Assembly: GCF_018873765.1 (NCBI RefSeq)
Contig: NC_057924.1
Span: forward strand, 3,472,001-3,536,000
From: Telopea speciosissima
Taxonomy: Eukaryota; Streptophyta; Magnoliopsida; Proteales; Proteaceae
Reading direction: 5' to 3'
DNA length: 64,000 nucleotides
The notes under the pieces were generated by a model. The model was given only the letters and a program-made list of their open reading frames with translations. It ran no database searches and was not told the DNA's origin. Positions 48,301-58,417 of the stretch are shown in pieces; the first letter of the stretch is position 1; every line of letters begins with the position of its first letter. A program made the position numbers and the translations under genes.

Positions 48301-49755
48301 ATCCCAACAAGAAAGGGGAAGCAACAAGGAAGATCTGTTTGAATTTGTGGACTGTTAGCATCGTTATTTGCAGGGATAGAAACAGTAAAGCAGAACAGTA
48401 GGGAAGAAAATATTAAAAGGATGGATGAAGTGGATAGAACCTGAAATAAGAAGAGAACAAGAACAGCAGAGGGAGGAAGAAGCTGCAGCAGTCAAACCAC
48501 CTTAGGCTCTCACAAACCCAAGGTCAGTTTGAAAATTCATTCCAATCTAAAAAATCTGAATAATACGATGGTTCCAGAGATTATATAGACACTCAAAACA
48601 ATCCTATTCCTATCCTGAAACTAAACTAAAGATGGAGTTCAAACAAACCCTAATTCATACGTAAGCTCAAAGAGACTCTGAGTCCTACTTTGGACTCCTA
48701 CTCTGTGTGCTATTTATGACTCTAAGATAAAGAGAAATAATAAAAATAAAAAAGCAAATTACATAAATCTCCAATTAATGCTAATTAACCCAACATCTAA
48801 CTGCATCTGATAGACTCTAATTGTAATTATTTTCTTAAGGAAAATTCTAATTTTGTAATCAAATTTTCTATATAGGGTAGATATTATTCAAAAGAAAATT
48901 CTCGATTCAACTATTTTGTAAAAAAATGAGCTGCACTAGATTTAATTTTGCTTTTTGTTGATATCCTTCCAACACTTTCCATCTCTTTAAATTGTAGGTG
49001 GCTTAAATGGAGTTTATGCTCTGTATATCCTGGGAGGGAAGTAAAGTCTCAATATTTTCCTTAAATATGGAGATATGATATAAAAACTAATCTTTCAACA
49101 CCTTATTGGGAATTCATGTTTGTTGTTGCAAGGGTATTTTATTTCTATTTATGATTTCTGAGTTCAGGATCAAGGGTAGCTACTAATCAGGTTTAGCGCT
49201 TAGGAATGGCCAACCTTTGGCTTAATGCAGTGCACCTTGTACAATTTACGTGTTGTTGGAGCCAGTTTCCAGGATTTAGTGTTCCTAATCACTTTGTTCA
49301 CAGTTAGCTCTGGATTGTCGTCCCTTTCCCTTCCCAAAATAATGGGATGATTGATATTACAGATAATCTATCTGGGTTGCTGGTATTTACCACATTGGAG
49401 TTTCTGTTGCTCATAATCTCCTTATTCTGAATTTTTTTTTTGTCTTTGAATTGTAGCTGTCTACCAGCAGTTGCAGGAGTATGAGCAGAAGATCTATGGA
49501 CAGATTGAAAACAATCCAGCCTTACCAGTCTTCCAATTTTCAGAGACACACCCTTTTGTCTTCAATTTCCCTAAAGCTAATGATCCAGTTCCACTCCCTG
49601 TTTTCAATATGCCTGCTGCAACCTCCCTTTTTAACCGTCCTACTGTGAACTTTCCTCATGAGTTTACTTTTGGAGCTGGTCAGACTGAGAAGAAGATGCT
49701 TGATGTTTGTCTCACCCCTCCAAATGGGAATGATACATTTATGGATGGCTCATGA
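33342..49755 (+). CDS. IBR5: IBR5-type dual-specificity phosphatase, 5 exons
   Basis: IBR5 (INDOLE-3-BUTYRIC ACID RESPONSE 5) is a MAP kinase phosphatase, acting on MPK12 in Arabidopsis, that promotes auxin and ABA responses. Exons: 33342-33578, 38609-38708, 45128-45185, 45285-45391 and 49457-49755; the frame is continuous, with GT-AG junctions. Product 266 residues (about 257 in Arabidopsis). The N-terminus carries two CxxC pairs (C10/C13 and C25/C28) set in His/Gly, a plausible small zinc-binding module typical of this family. The phosphatase core starts near EILPEFLYLGSYDNASR (49-65). The catalytic signature is HCMSGKNRSP (125-134), with nucleophile Cys126 and Arg132. WRLAQSYQWVKERRP follows. 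The tail is Pro/Phe/Asn-rich and includes EFTFGAG. Introns 1, 2 and 4 are 5.0, 6.4 and 4.1 kb and full of repeats; intron 3 is only 99 bp. Confidence 0.95.
35560..36710. repeat. Unclassified repeat-like block in IBR5 intron 1
   Basis: An A-rich, CAGCAG-rich stretch followed by a pyrimidine-rich CTCTCAGCCCTAGGG part and AAATAGAAAC repeats. The composition differs from the rest of the intron and resembles the block at 48080-48880 in intron 4. No ends or coding parts identified; a transposon relic is likely. Confidence 0.35.
38905..40110. mobile_element. 1.2-kb hAT-like element in IBR5 intron 2
   Basis: Inverted ends CAAGGATTTAAGTATCGG / (reverse complement of right) CAAGGAATTAAGTATCGG, and a perfect 8-bp duplication ATTGTAGT at 38897-38904 and 40111-40118. 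Subterminal regions are packed with TATCGTATCGG / GATACGTATC repeats; the middle is AT-rich and non-coding. The CAAGG end and 8-bp duplication fit hAT. Non-autonomous. Confidence 0.93.
40670..41170. repeat. ATATCCGAT-rich degenerate repeat in IBR5 intron 2
   Basis: GGGATGTAAATGGAGC at the left and a looser GGTATAGATGGAAATGGAT at the right flank repeated TATCCGA / CGGATAT words. A DNA-transposon relic of this kind is common in plants; exact ends not found. Confidence 0.4.
42717..43690 (-). mobile_element. LINE (L1-type) 3' fragment in IBR5 intron 2
   Basis: On the minus strand the element ends in a poly-A tail (T run at 42717-42727 on the plus strand). Upstream is a fragment reading CLCWNASKDVDHLLFDCPF then SSSVWASL (about 43140-43240), the zinc-binding C-terminal domain (zf-RVT) of plant LINE ORF2 proteins. 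5'-truncated, with the reading frame broken outside this segment. The 5' limit is approximate. Confidence 0.8.
43700..44045 (+). mobile_element. Fossil LTR-retrotransposon fragment (probably Copia-type)
   Basis: LTR-like sequence with an AATAAA-type signal (about 43808) ends shortly before CTTGATATCAGAGC (43864-43877), which resembles the initiator-tRNA-Met primer-binding site of plant LTR elements. Only the LTR end and the start of the internal region are recognisable, so the copy is broken and old. The LTR may extend to the left of the adjacent LINE, which would then have inserted into it (inference). Confidence 0.45.
44099..44505 (+). mobile_element. RTE-like LINE 3' end in IBR5 intron 2
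   Basis: Translation gives YSAECWAIKKRHI, then in another frame YMCGKTRKDKVRNDHIRAEL, and further on RGRPKITLGEVVRQDM. These are the conserved C-terminal segments of plant RTE-like reverse transcriptases. Followed by CATTTAGTTGGGATAAGGC and a (TTG)n tail at about 44492-44502. Frameshifted, with internal stops; a 5'-truncated dead copy. Confidence 0.8.
45687..45842 (-). mobile_element. Au-type SINE in IBR5 intron 4
   Basis: On the minus strand: B box region GGGTTCGAGTC, then the Au tail CGGGAGCCTTGTGCACTGAG, ending in a T tract (A7 on the plus strand). A perfect 17-bp target duplication CCTTGGCTCTTTAACAT lies at 45670-45686 and 45843-45859. Antisense to IBR5. Confidence 0.95.
48080..48880. 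repeat. Unclassified repeat-like block in IBR5 intron 4
   Basis: AGAACAGCAGAGGGAGG, GCTCTCACAAACCCAAGG and an AAATAATAAAAATAAAAAA tract resemble the layout of the block at 35560-36710. No coding segment or ends recognised. Confidence 0.3.
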
Positions 49756-50510
49756 TTTCAACTGGAGCTTCTGCATCAATGAATTTTAGTCTGAAGTCGG
49801 AACCCTGTTGGAACAAGTTTATATCCAGATTTTAGGATATGAAGAGGAGAAAAGGAAAAAAGGCTCCTTATGTTGTCAGAATTGAATCCTCCACACTATG
49901 CAAGGTCTTTTGGAGTCAATGTTCTGGAAGTGCGATATCTCATTCACTAATTCCTTTGTTTATATGAGATGACACTGAATGGGTTTTAAACTTTGGTACT
50001 TTCTATAGAGAAGAGATTGCATAAAAAAATTGTTTTAAAAAAAAAATGTTTGTAAATATATAATTTGTGCCAAGCTTGTCCTTCTACCCTCAACCGTATC
50101 AGGACTTGAGCAGAACTTCTCATTAGGTGTTTTGTTCGTCTCCATGATGTGAATGCTTTCTATAATTTCTGCAGCTTAGTTTAATAGTGTAAATATTCTT
50201 TCTTATCACTACTGCGTGTCACGTATCATTTCTCACAGAATGATCTTAACCCCTTCCCCACATCAAAAAATAAAATGAGTTAAGCATCCATTACAGTTGG
50301 TGATCTACTTACTACTCAGTCATGGTAAAACCATTTAATGTTTTTCTATAAGGTGTTCATCTCTACCTGTAATCTTGGTGCACAGTTTATGCTCTTCGCT
50401 GTTAGTTATCCCATCCACTCTTTGTTAGTTTTCTTTAGTGGCAACAGCTTTTGTTGTATACTTGTATAGTTGTATTGCAGTATTTATGGCGACCCTGCAA
50501 AGTTCTGTTT

Positions 50511-50516
50511 AATAAA
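50511..50516 (+). terminator. Possible distal polyadenylation signal of IBR5
   Basis: AATAAA about 755 bp after the stop codon. Plant 3' UTRs are usually shorter, so an unrecognised signal nearer the stop may be used instead. Confidence 0.2.
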
Positions 50517-51162
50517 CTGAGACTCATGGGAGATTGAATTGTATCATTTGTCTACCTTGTATTTGGAGTCCCCCCCCCTCCTCCCCCTCCCTTTTCTTTT
50601 TACAAGGAAAAAGAGTTGGAACATTTTCCCACATGTTCAAAGTATATTTTTCTCAAATAAAGTATGAAGATTTGTCATTCTAAAAGTTAGATAAGCAAGA
50701 TTCTTTAGATAAGTCATATGTCAAATTTGGTGGTTTATTTGACTCGCCATGTAAGGTGTTTATTTTCTGGGTGGTGGTGTTTATATTCCTAATTGTTCAA
50801 ACAAATATACAAGGAATTGACTATTTTAGCCAATATTGCAACAACTCAAGGCCATGTGGAGGTATCAGATTGGTATGAAATTTAACACCTGACTAGGTGA
50901 TGATGTGGCATAATTTACAACTAAAGTGGGCATCTGAGAAAGGGTTCCCCATGGCCAACAATGGGTTAAGAGTGGCAAGTGATTCAATCACAGGGCCATA
51001 AATCAAGAAAAAGTGAGATATGGGGCTCGTTTGAAGAGCTGTAACTTCTTTTTCATTTCTATGACAGTCGTAATGCGTATCCTTGAAGGTACTTTCTGGT
51101 TATAAGAATTTTGTTATCATCAACACCATACTACCATTTGGACAACAATCCTACTCCTTCAT

Positions 51163-51187
51163 ACACACACACACACACACACACACA
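51163..51187. repeat. (AC)n microsatellite
   Basis: About 12 uninterrupted AC units. Confidence 0.9.
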
Positions 51188-51449
51188 AAGCAACATTTTT
51201 TCACAAAAAAAATTACATCTGTATCGTATTGGCTGATCTGTATCGGTTAGTTTTCAGTATCCATAACAGTTGATATCAATACAAATTATCCGATTTGGCT
51301 GATCTGATACCAATTTCTAAAACCGGTTCTCACTAGAATGTTGATTGATCTCATTGCAGGTACAATATAAGTGGTCCAAATGCTATTCTAACCGACAAGT
51401 AGTATTCCTCATTGCAGGTGGCAATATAAGTGACTCGTGTCTAGACCCT

Positions 51450-52095
51450 AGTTAGCAAAAATGCTACCATTTTTTTTGGGTACAAAAAATGCTATTATTT
51501 TAAATATATATTTCATTGACTCGCTTAAGTGACTATATTTCTCTCTCTCCTGAACTTAGCTTGACTTGATTCTTTTGTCAACGTAAAGATGACTCGAAGG
51601 GCTACATTTCTCATAATATCATCTTCTACTCAAAGTCAATGTACGGATCTTGAAATTGAGCTACAAACTGATGCATCTATTGAAAAGAATTTTTAAAGTG
51701 ATGACTTCCAACTCCAATTGAAAATGCATCACTCCATGAGTGTTGACTGTGTTGACAACAATAAGCGACGCCATAGACATGCTACATTGCTCAACAAGAC
51801 TTTGGACATTATGGTCTATAAATTGGGAATTGATATATTTTGGATGACATCAAAATTAATGTCTTGGAACTTAGAATGGGTTGTGGAATTGTTTTGAACA
51901 TCAGTATTCATATAGAAATTCCTCAATTTATATGAGAATAGTGCCGTTTTTTTTTATTTATTAATGGAAATTTACATGTATTAAACCTGTAACTCCTGTT
52001 TTCTCATTTATTTTTTTACCATTTTATTTGGCTGTTCATTTGCAATTTTTTACCCTTCAAAGCTTGTACCTTCCATTTTTCATACTTTTGATAAC
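51450..52095. mobile_element. Second copy of the 17940-19075 element family
   Basis: Shares AAAGATGACTCGAAGGGCTA, GAGCTACAAACTGATGCATC and AAATTCCTCAATTTATATGA with the duplicated units at 18158-18747, and has the same order of flanking parts, but only a single unit. More diverged. Confidence 0.6.
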
Positions 52096-53034
52096 TATGG
52101 TTAGACACAAAGGGAGAGTGAAATGACTGCCCTACCCCCATGAAAGGCTAAAATATCACCCTTGTTGATGCTTCCATATGCATTCCCATTTACCCATGCG
52201 CACAGGGCAATACCCCACAGAAAACATTTCCCCAAATCAAATTTAACTAAACAACCAGCTGACCCAGCAAATAAAAACTCCTAAAATAAAACAAAACTCT
52301 CTTTCTCTTTGTGTTCATAATCCAGGTATCAGACATGGTCGTTACTGATCTGATACTGATCTGGATCGGTAAATATATTAATAAAATATTAAAAATTGAT
52401 ACGGATTGGTCAAAAATTCAAAAAGGTCAAAATCTCAAAAAAATTGGTAAAAAAACCCAAAAAATGACAAATATTGGATCGGATTAGCCAATCCAACCGA
52501 GTTGATCGATCCAAGAATACCTTGCCAGATCGGTCTAACTTGGGATCAACCTCAACCAATACCGATCCGATCCTAGATTACGAAGAGTTTCCTTTTTCTG
52601 AGTTCTCTTCTGCCGTTTGGTTAGTGTCAAGTGGGGTTTAAGATTAAAGTTTCCCACTTAAGATTTCGTGATCCCCAAGATTTCGGAGAAAGAAAAGCTT
52701 TCAGACAGCATCTAGAAATTCAAGTTTTGACGTAATTAGGCTTTTTTGTTTAATGGGCAGTTTAGCATTTATATCTCAGAGAGAATCCATATATCATTTA
52801 AAATTATGGTTGTTAATTGGGGTGTGAGGACCACTTGATTCTATTAATTTGCCACATCACCGATTAATCATCTGCATCTGCTAACGTGGCAGTCCCCCAG
52901 ATATATGTTTTAATTTCATCAATCCTACTTGTATTAGGAATTCGTTTTTTTTTCTTTTTAACGTTCTAGTGTAGAGGTTTGTGACTCTGATTTAGTAACT
53001 TTCCTATTCCAAATTGGTTTCTAAGTATATTGTT

Positions 53035-53045
53035 TCTATAAATTA
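53035..53045 (+). promoter_or_regulatory. Probable TATA box of the F-box gene
   Basis: TCTATAAATTA lies about 250 bp upstream of the F-box ATG at 53296. A start near 53070 would leave a leader of about 225 nt. That leader contains an acceptor-like TTTTCAACACAG (53281-53290) just before the ATG, so a leader intron is possible but unproven. Confidence 0.45.
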
Positions 53046-53295
53046 CAATTATCTTCTTCAATGCCCTTAAGAGGCCACAAATTTCAGTACTGAAGCAAAT
53101 AAATATCTGAACTGTTTCTCTCTTTATGTGCGGTTGGTTTCCTGTTCCTCACTTTCGTTCTTGTTTACAATCTCTGCAAACAAACTAGTTTCTGTATTGA
53201 ACGATTCCTCTGTTCTTTCAATTTGTTAATCCTTGTTTGAACAGCTTAAATTAAAGTTTTACATCACCAAGTTCCTGATTTTCAACACAGAATTC

Positions 53296-54477
53296 ATGGG
53301 ATCTTGCAGTAAGATTATTACTCAGTCAACAATCTATGGTACAAAGAGAAGAAGGTTATTATTGTTAGAAGATTCCAGCGATTGCATGGTTGGATTTCCA
53401 AGTGATATAATGGAATTGATCTTATACAAGTTAGATATGGTGAGCTTTCATTGTTTTGGTTCAGTTTGCAAGTCATGGAGATCAATTGCCATTGCTGCCA
53501 AGAAAAGACAACCTTCCTATCTCTATCCACAGCTCCCTTCTCTAATGCTTTCCTCCTCCTCCTCTTCATCAAGGAGGGCTCATCAACAACATCATCATCA
53601 TAGGCTTTTTAGTCTCTCCCATAAGAAAATTTTGAAGGTAAAGTTGCTTGAAACTTGTCGTGCTCGATGTTGTGGTTCTTCGTGGGGTTGGTTTATAATG
53701 GAAAGTAAGGAAGGAAATGTTTTCATTTTGAATCCTTTAAATGAGGGGAGGATTCAAATTCAACTTCCAAGCCGAGAGGCGGCGGACGGAGAATTTATTC
53801 GCAAGGCTATATTATTATCACCTCCTACTACAACCAGTGATTGTGTGGTGGTAGTGATTAATAGCAATGACTCATTATCCTTTTCTAGATTGGGAGATGA
53901 AGTATGGACTGACATATATGAATGTTATGGTTGGATTGATAGAAATGATTATGAAGACATTATTTTCTATGATGGCAAAGTGTATGCCATTACTCACTAT
54001 CTCCAACTTGTACATGTGGAGTTAAGTCCCTGTTCTCCAAAACACAAAAGTTGCGACATTGAGTTTTCCGGTAGTGAAGGATTTGAGGAAAAGACTGTTT
54101 ATTTGGTGGAATGTATGGGAGAGTTGTTGATGGTGATAAGACTTTGGGCTCGTAATGGCTTAGAAGATTACCCTAAGTTGAGAACTAAACTGTTTAAGAT
54201 ATTCCAGTTAGATACAGAGGGTGAGTGTTGGACTTCGGTGGAAAACTTGGGTCATCAAATGTTATTTGTGGGTTCAAGCAATGCCATCTATCTCTCTGAG
54301 CTTGATTATCCCGGCTTCAAAGGAAACTGCATATATTTCACAGAGATTGTGTCAGATGAAGATTGCAGTGACAAAGGTGTGTTCCACTTGGAGGACAAGA
54401 GCTTCAAACCTTTTATCTTTGATAATGCTTTTCCCCCTGGTTTTGTTTCCTCTTGTTCCACACCAATTTTATGGTGA
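53296..54477 (+). CDS. F-box protein with DUF295/KIB-type beta-propeller, single exon
   Basis: Probably a substrate-recruiting subunit of an SCF (SKP1-cullin-F-box) ubiquitin ligase. The open frame runs upstream to 53233, but only a TTG is found there, so the first true ATG (53296, MGSCSKII) is taken as the start; 393 residues. The F-box lies at about residues 33-70 (FPSDIMELILYKLDMVSFHC then VCKSWRSIA). A low-complexity Ser run and a QQHHHH stretch follow near 90-102. The C-terminal half has DUF295 hallmarks: the GNVFILNPL strand, then MLFVGSSNAIYLSELDYPG and KGNCIYFTE near the end. DUF295 is now described as the KIB1-4 beta-propeller; KIB1 in Arabidopsis targets BIN2 kinase, but these families are large and fast-evolving, so no substrate can be proposed. 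No introns are visible. It lies about 3.5 kb downstream of IBR5 on the same strand with its own TATA-like site. Confidence 0.88.
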   Translation: MGSCSKIITQSTIYGTKRRRLLLLEDSSDCMVGFPSDIMELILYKLDMVSFHCFGSVCKSWRSIAIAAKKRQPSYLYPQLPSLMLSSSSSSSRRAHQQHHHHRLFSLSHKKILKVKLLETCRARCCGSSWGWFIMESKEGNVFILNPLNEGRIQIQLPSREAADGEFIRKAILLSPPTTTSDCVVVVINSNDSLSFSRLGDEVWTDIYECYGWIDRNDYEDIIFYDGKVYAITHYLQLVHVELSPCSPKHKSCDIEFSGSEGFEEKTVYLVECMGELLMVIRLWARNGLEDYPKLRTKLFKIFQLDTEGECWTSVENLGHQMLFVGSSNAIYLSELDYPGFKGNCIYFTEIVSDEDCSDKGVFHLEDKSFKPFIFDNAFPPGFVSSCSTPILW

Positions 54478-54626
54478 AAGGAGTTTACCACTTTGATGTA
54501 CTTTTCAACCCTATTTTTTGTTAAATGATTTTCAGTTTTAATGTTATCAAATGTAGTACTCTTATCTATTGCTATATATAAGGTTGTTAATGCTTATCTT
54601 CTTTTATGCCCATCAGTCACTTTATC

Positions 54627-54646
54627 CAAACAAATAAATAAATAAA
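54627..54646 (+). terminator. Candidate polyadenylation signals of the F-box gene
   Basis: Overlapping AATAAA hexamers (AAATAAATAAATAAAA) lie about 150 bp past the stop codon on the gene's strand, a typical plant distance. Inferred from the motif only. Confidence 0.35.
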
Positions 54647-55151
54647 AAAGCCCACCTCCTAACTATAGACGAAGGTCCAACCCATTAATTCCCATTTCCA
54701 TGGGCTTATGCCAATTTTAAGGAAACATTCTATGGTGGAGAGCAGTACAGGTTTTATAACACTACTACAAAGCTACAAATATAAACTTCACTCTTCTGAT
54801 TACCACAAAAAAAAAAAAAAAAAAACTTCACTCTTCTTATCTGTTACTCAATATTGGTGGTATTTGGATCGATCAGCAGAAATAAGTAAAGTGGTAATGG
54901 AACTAATCCATTTTTCTTTGTTAGGATGATTTTTTTATACATTTGAAAAAAAAAAAAAAAAGGAATTTAAGCAGTTATGCTTTGAATTACTTAGGGTTGC
55001 ATTTAAGCTCAAAATCTAATTTCTTGACTAATTTTCTAGGGGTAATGAAATCATGACCCAAGAAAAATTATGAAATAGAGTGGACCTCTTTCTCATCTCC
55101 ATTCCTAATCTTAGCTAGCTCAAATGATAAAGAACAACTTAATAAAATAAA

Positions 55152-55506
55152 GGGTAAATTACACCTCACCTCCTAGTTTTTAAACGAAACTCAAATCACC
55201 CCCTAGTTTTTGAAAATACTCAAATCACCCTCTGTATTAGACCCCAATATGACAAATTAGTCCTTACCGTTAGTTTTATATTGTTAAGTGATGATGTCAG
55301 CAAGTTAAATAAATGTAAATCCTTAAACTACCCATGATAGTCAAACATAGATTTTGAAGGGTAGTATTGTAAATTTAATTCTAATGTTTTAGTACAAGGG
55401 TAAAATAGTCCTTTCGCACCAATAACTAACAGCAGACTAACACCGTCACTGCAGAGGGGGACGGATGAGTATCTTCAAAAATCAAGAGGTGACGTGTAAT
55501 TTACCC
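55152..55506. mobile_element. 355-bp Mutator-like MITE
   Basis: Inverted ends GGGTAAATTACACCTCACC and (reverse complement) GGGTAAATTACACGTCACC, and a perfect 9-bp duplication TAAAATAAA at 55143-55151 and 55507-55515. Non-coding. It lies between the F-box gene and the MAKR-like gene. Confidence 0.93.
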
Positions 55507-55799
55507 TAAAATAAAACTACGAGAAATCAGCCATTTGGACCATTTATTCATCATTGTTGCTGTATTTTTATAATTATAGACACGGTGGGATCGATCGGAT
55601 TGGCCCAAAAGACCCAATCCACTTGACTCTAGATCAGCTGATCTAGCCAATCCGATTCTGATTCTTAAAACCCTTACTCAAGCAATCAAACCAGGTGCAA
55701 GCAACCCAAAGGCTTCAGATAGTTTTGTGCCCAAATTCTATGGACATGCCAGCATCATTACCTAGTCATGTATGTATTGAATTCTAACCCAATCAAATT

Positions 55800-55975
55800 T
55801 AGAGTTCGGTTCCTCTGCATGTACCAACAGGTGAATGTACATGTGTCAGCCATCCACATGTCCTATTTTTGCCATTTAGGAGAGGAGAGGTTTTTATGGA
55901 AACAAAATTAAAATGTGATTGGCTCTAAGATGTACATTCACCTGTTGGTACGTACAGATGATCCATTCCCCTATT
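55800..55975. mobile_element. Dispersed short element (family D) with inverted ends
   Basis: GTACCAACAGGTGAATGTAC at the left is matched by GTACATTCACCTGTTGGTAC at the right, giving 20-bp perfect inverted arms about 90 bp apart. The outer parts read GTTCGGTTCCTCTGC and GATGATCCATTC. Related to 32700-32850 and 61337-61488. Confidence 0.8.
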
Positions 55976-56594
55976 TTCATACCAAGTGTTCTGAAAGTTA
56001 GTTGAGAAAGTGGCATTGTTTGAATAATATAGAGACCACTGGAAATATAAGGGAAATCCCAATGCATATTGGGCCACTCTAGATATGTGCCTCCAAACTT
56101 TAATTTCACCCTATTTAGAGCATTCCCTGTTTAGTCAATATAATAGTGTCACAACATGTTGTACACATGGCAAAAAAATAGAGGGTTTGGGGCAAGAATT
56201 CCAACACTGGGTGTGAATCATTTTTCTAAAAATTTTATAGGTTACCATGAAAGAAGAAAAAAAACCAATACAATGTGGGCCATACATTTTCAGCAAAAGA
56301 CCTAGAGATGATTAAGGCTATGCAGAAATAACCCAAATCAACTCCCCCGTACATGGACTGTAACAATTTTTAAATACGGTTTCATGACAACATCAAGAGA
56401 CATTTGTAGAAGCAAAAGAACATATATCATCACCAAACTATATGTGAAAAATAAGAACCCATCCAGAAGGTACCCTAATTTATTGTTTGCCTTTAAAGTG
56501 CTATTTAAATATCAAACTCAAGCCAATCCAATGTCACTTTCTTATGATAGAAAGGAAAAGAAAAGTGTAGCAAAAGGGAATTTTTTTCCTCTCA

Positions 56595-56715
56595 GGTTCG
56601 CTGCCTGGTTCCTCTCATAGGAGGCAGAAATGATGACTTAACCTCACTCGAATAGTGTGTTCAGGAAGAGGGTTAGGTCGTCATTTCTGGCCCCCTATGA
56701 GAGGAACCAGACAAC
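56595..56715. mobile_element. Family C hairpin MITE
   Basis: Arms CTGGTTCCTCTCATAGG / CCTATGAGAGGAACCAG continue inward to AGAAATGA / TCATTTCT, around a short loop containing GAATAGTGTGTTCAGG. Duplication not resolved. Confidence 0.75.
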
Positions 56716-57497
56716 TGTATTGAATAGAAAACTTGAAAAGATAATGATCCAGCAAAAGACCCGTAAATAAGCCCAAGTGTAAAAGAACTTCCGATCCTAA
56801 AGTGTGGTTAAAAGTGAAGAGGAGAGGGTGGTAATGGGCCCAATCCAATCCCTCTACTTTTTGGAAACCATGTTCTTTCCTTGTATAGGTGGTCCCAAAG
56901 TCATCCCTTAATATCCTGTGTGGTGGAAGATATCACTCACTAGTCACAACACAGTACACTCACAAGGGGTACTCTTTGCGCCGGCACAAGCACACTAGTG
57001 GCCAAGCTCAGTAGGGGCCACCACCAAAATCCACAACTCCTCTATGGAGAAGAACAAGAGCAAGAGCAAGAGGAAGGCATGTGTGGGTGTGACACAAACC
57101 CAAAGTCTTAGACAAGATATTACTACCAGCCCAGCCCAGTACAGCACAGCACATAAACACCCCACCCAGGCACAGAGACTGAAGGACAAAGATAGGACCA
57201 CCTTCAGTAAATGGTTTTGAAATAATAAAAGAAGAGGTCCCAAACCCAAACTGCACTCACGAGCATGGTTTGAGTTATCTCTACTCAAAAAAAAGAAAAA
57301 AAGAAGCTAGAAGTTATAGTCCCTTTAAGTGCCATTTCATGAGCTTTCTGACTTTACAAGACATGATAACAGAACTAGATACTTTTGTTATACCCCTCCA
57401 GTTTTTCTCTATTTCAATTTGTTCAGGTCTTTGGTGCCTTTATATATTTGAAAATTATTTTCTTTTAATATCTTAAAATTGTATTGGACCTTAAAAA

Positions 57498-57637
57498 ATG
57501 GTTATAAATATCGATATTGGGGATCCGTAGATCTCGGCCAATACCAAAACATATTGGCCATATAAGAATCGTTTTACCGATATAGGATCGGCCAAGTATC
57601 AGAATTGAACACACCCGACATCAATATTTACAACCAT
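57498..57637. mobile_element. Short inverted-repeat element with GATATTGG/CCGATAT interior
   Basis: Ends ATGGTTATAAATATCGAT and (reverse complement) ATGGTTGTAAATATTGAT are inverted. The interior is rich in GGCCAATA / TATTGGCC. Similar in style to 1913-2170, but no duplication found. Confidence 0.6.
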
Positions 57638-57715
57638 ACCCTCAAATAGTATTTCGTAGACTATCCCACTTTATTTATTTAACGTTTTCTCACAACTTAT
57701 GACTTCCCCACCTTT

Positions 57716-58417
57716 GGTTCAAGAATGGGATGGAGATATAATTCACATGTAAAGAAAATTTCATGGACACCCCTTGCATTTTGGTCGAATGGCACAAACA
57801 CCCCCAAAACTTATAATATATGACAAACACTCCCTTATGGTGTGACTTTTTTTTATAATTAGGAGCTTTATATATATATATTTTGTATAGAGGCGGGGAT
57901 CGAACCAGGGAGGGGATAAGATACCAGCCAGGAGACTCGAACTCGAGACTGGTTCAAGAATGGGATGGAGATATAATTCACATGTAAAGAAAATTTCATG
58001 GACACCCCTTGCATTTTGGTCGAATGGCACAAACACCCCCAAAACTTATAATATATGACAAACACTCCCTTATGGTATGACTTTTTTATAATTGGGAGCT
58101 TTATATATATATATTTTGTATAGAGGCGGGGATCAAACCAGGGAGGGGATAAGATACCAGCCAGGAGACTCGAACTCGAGACTGGTTCAAGAATGGGATG
58201 GAGATATAATTCACATGTAAAGAAAATTTCATGGACACCCCTTGCATTTTGGTCGAATGGCACAAACACCCCCAAAACTTATAATATATGACAAACACTC
58301 CCTTATGGTATGACTTTTTTTTATAATTGGGAGCTATATATATATATATTTTGTATAGAGGGGGGGATCGAACCAGGGAGGGGATAAGATACCAGCCAGG
58401 AGACTCGAACTCGAGAC
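57716..58417. repeat. Three tandem copies of an approximately 234-bp unit
   Basis: Units start at 57716, 57951 and 58184 (each GGTTCAAGAATGGGATGGAG) and end at 58417. They differ at only a handful of sites, mostly in T or AT runs. Each unit contains ATGGACACCCCTTGCATTTT and GGAGACTCGAACTCGAGAC (tRNA B-box-like). Open frames in them are by-products of the repetition, not genes. Confidence 0.96.

Noticed and set aside
53233-53295. Upstream extension of the F-box reading frame
   Set aside because: It begins at TTG, not ATG, and the extra residues have no F-box family similarity; the ATG at 53296 is the better start.
57890-57960. tRNA gene on the minus strand in the tandem units
   Set aside because: Only a B-box-like GACTCGAACTCG is present; no acceptor stem or A box pairs with it.
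57868-58298. Overlapping minus-strand frames of up to 135 codons
   Set aside because: They repeat the same peptide because the 234-bp unit is tandemly triplicated; no recognisable protein.
57716-58417. CRISPR-like array
   Set aside because: Only three long, contiguous units with no short repeat/unique spacer structure, in a plant genome.
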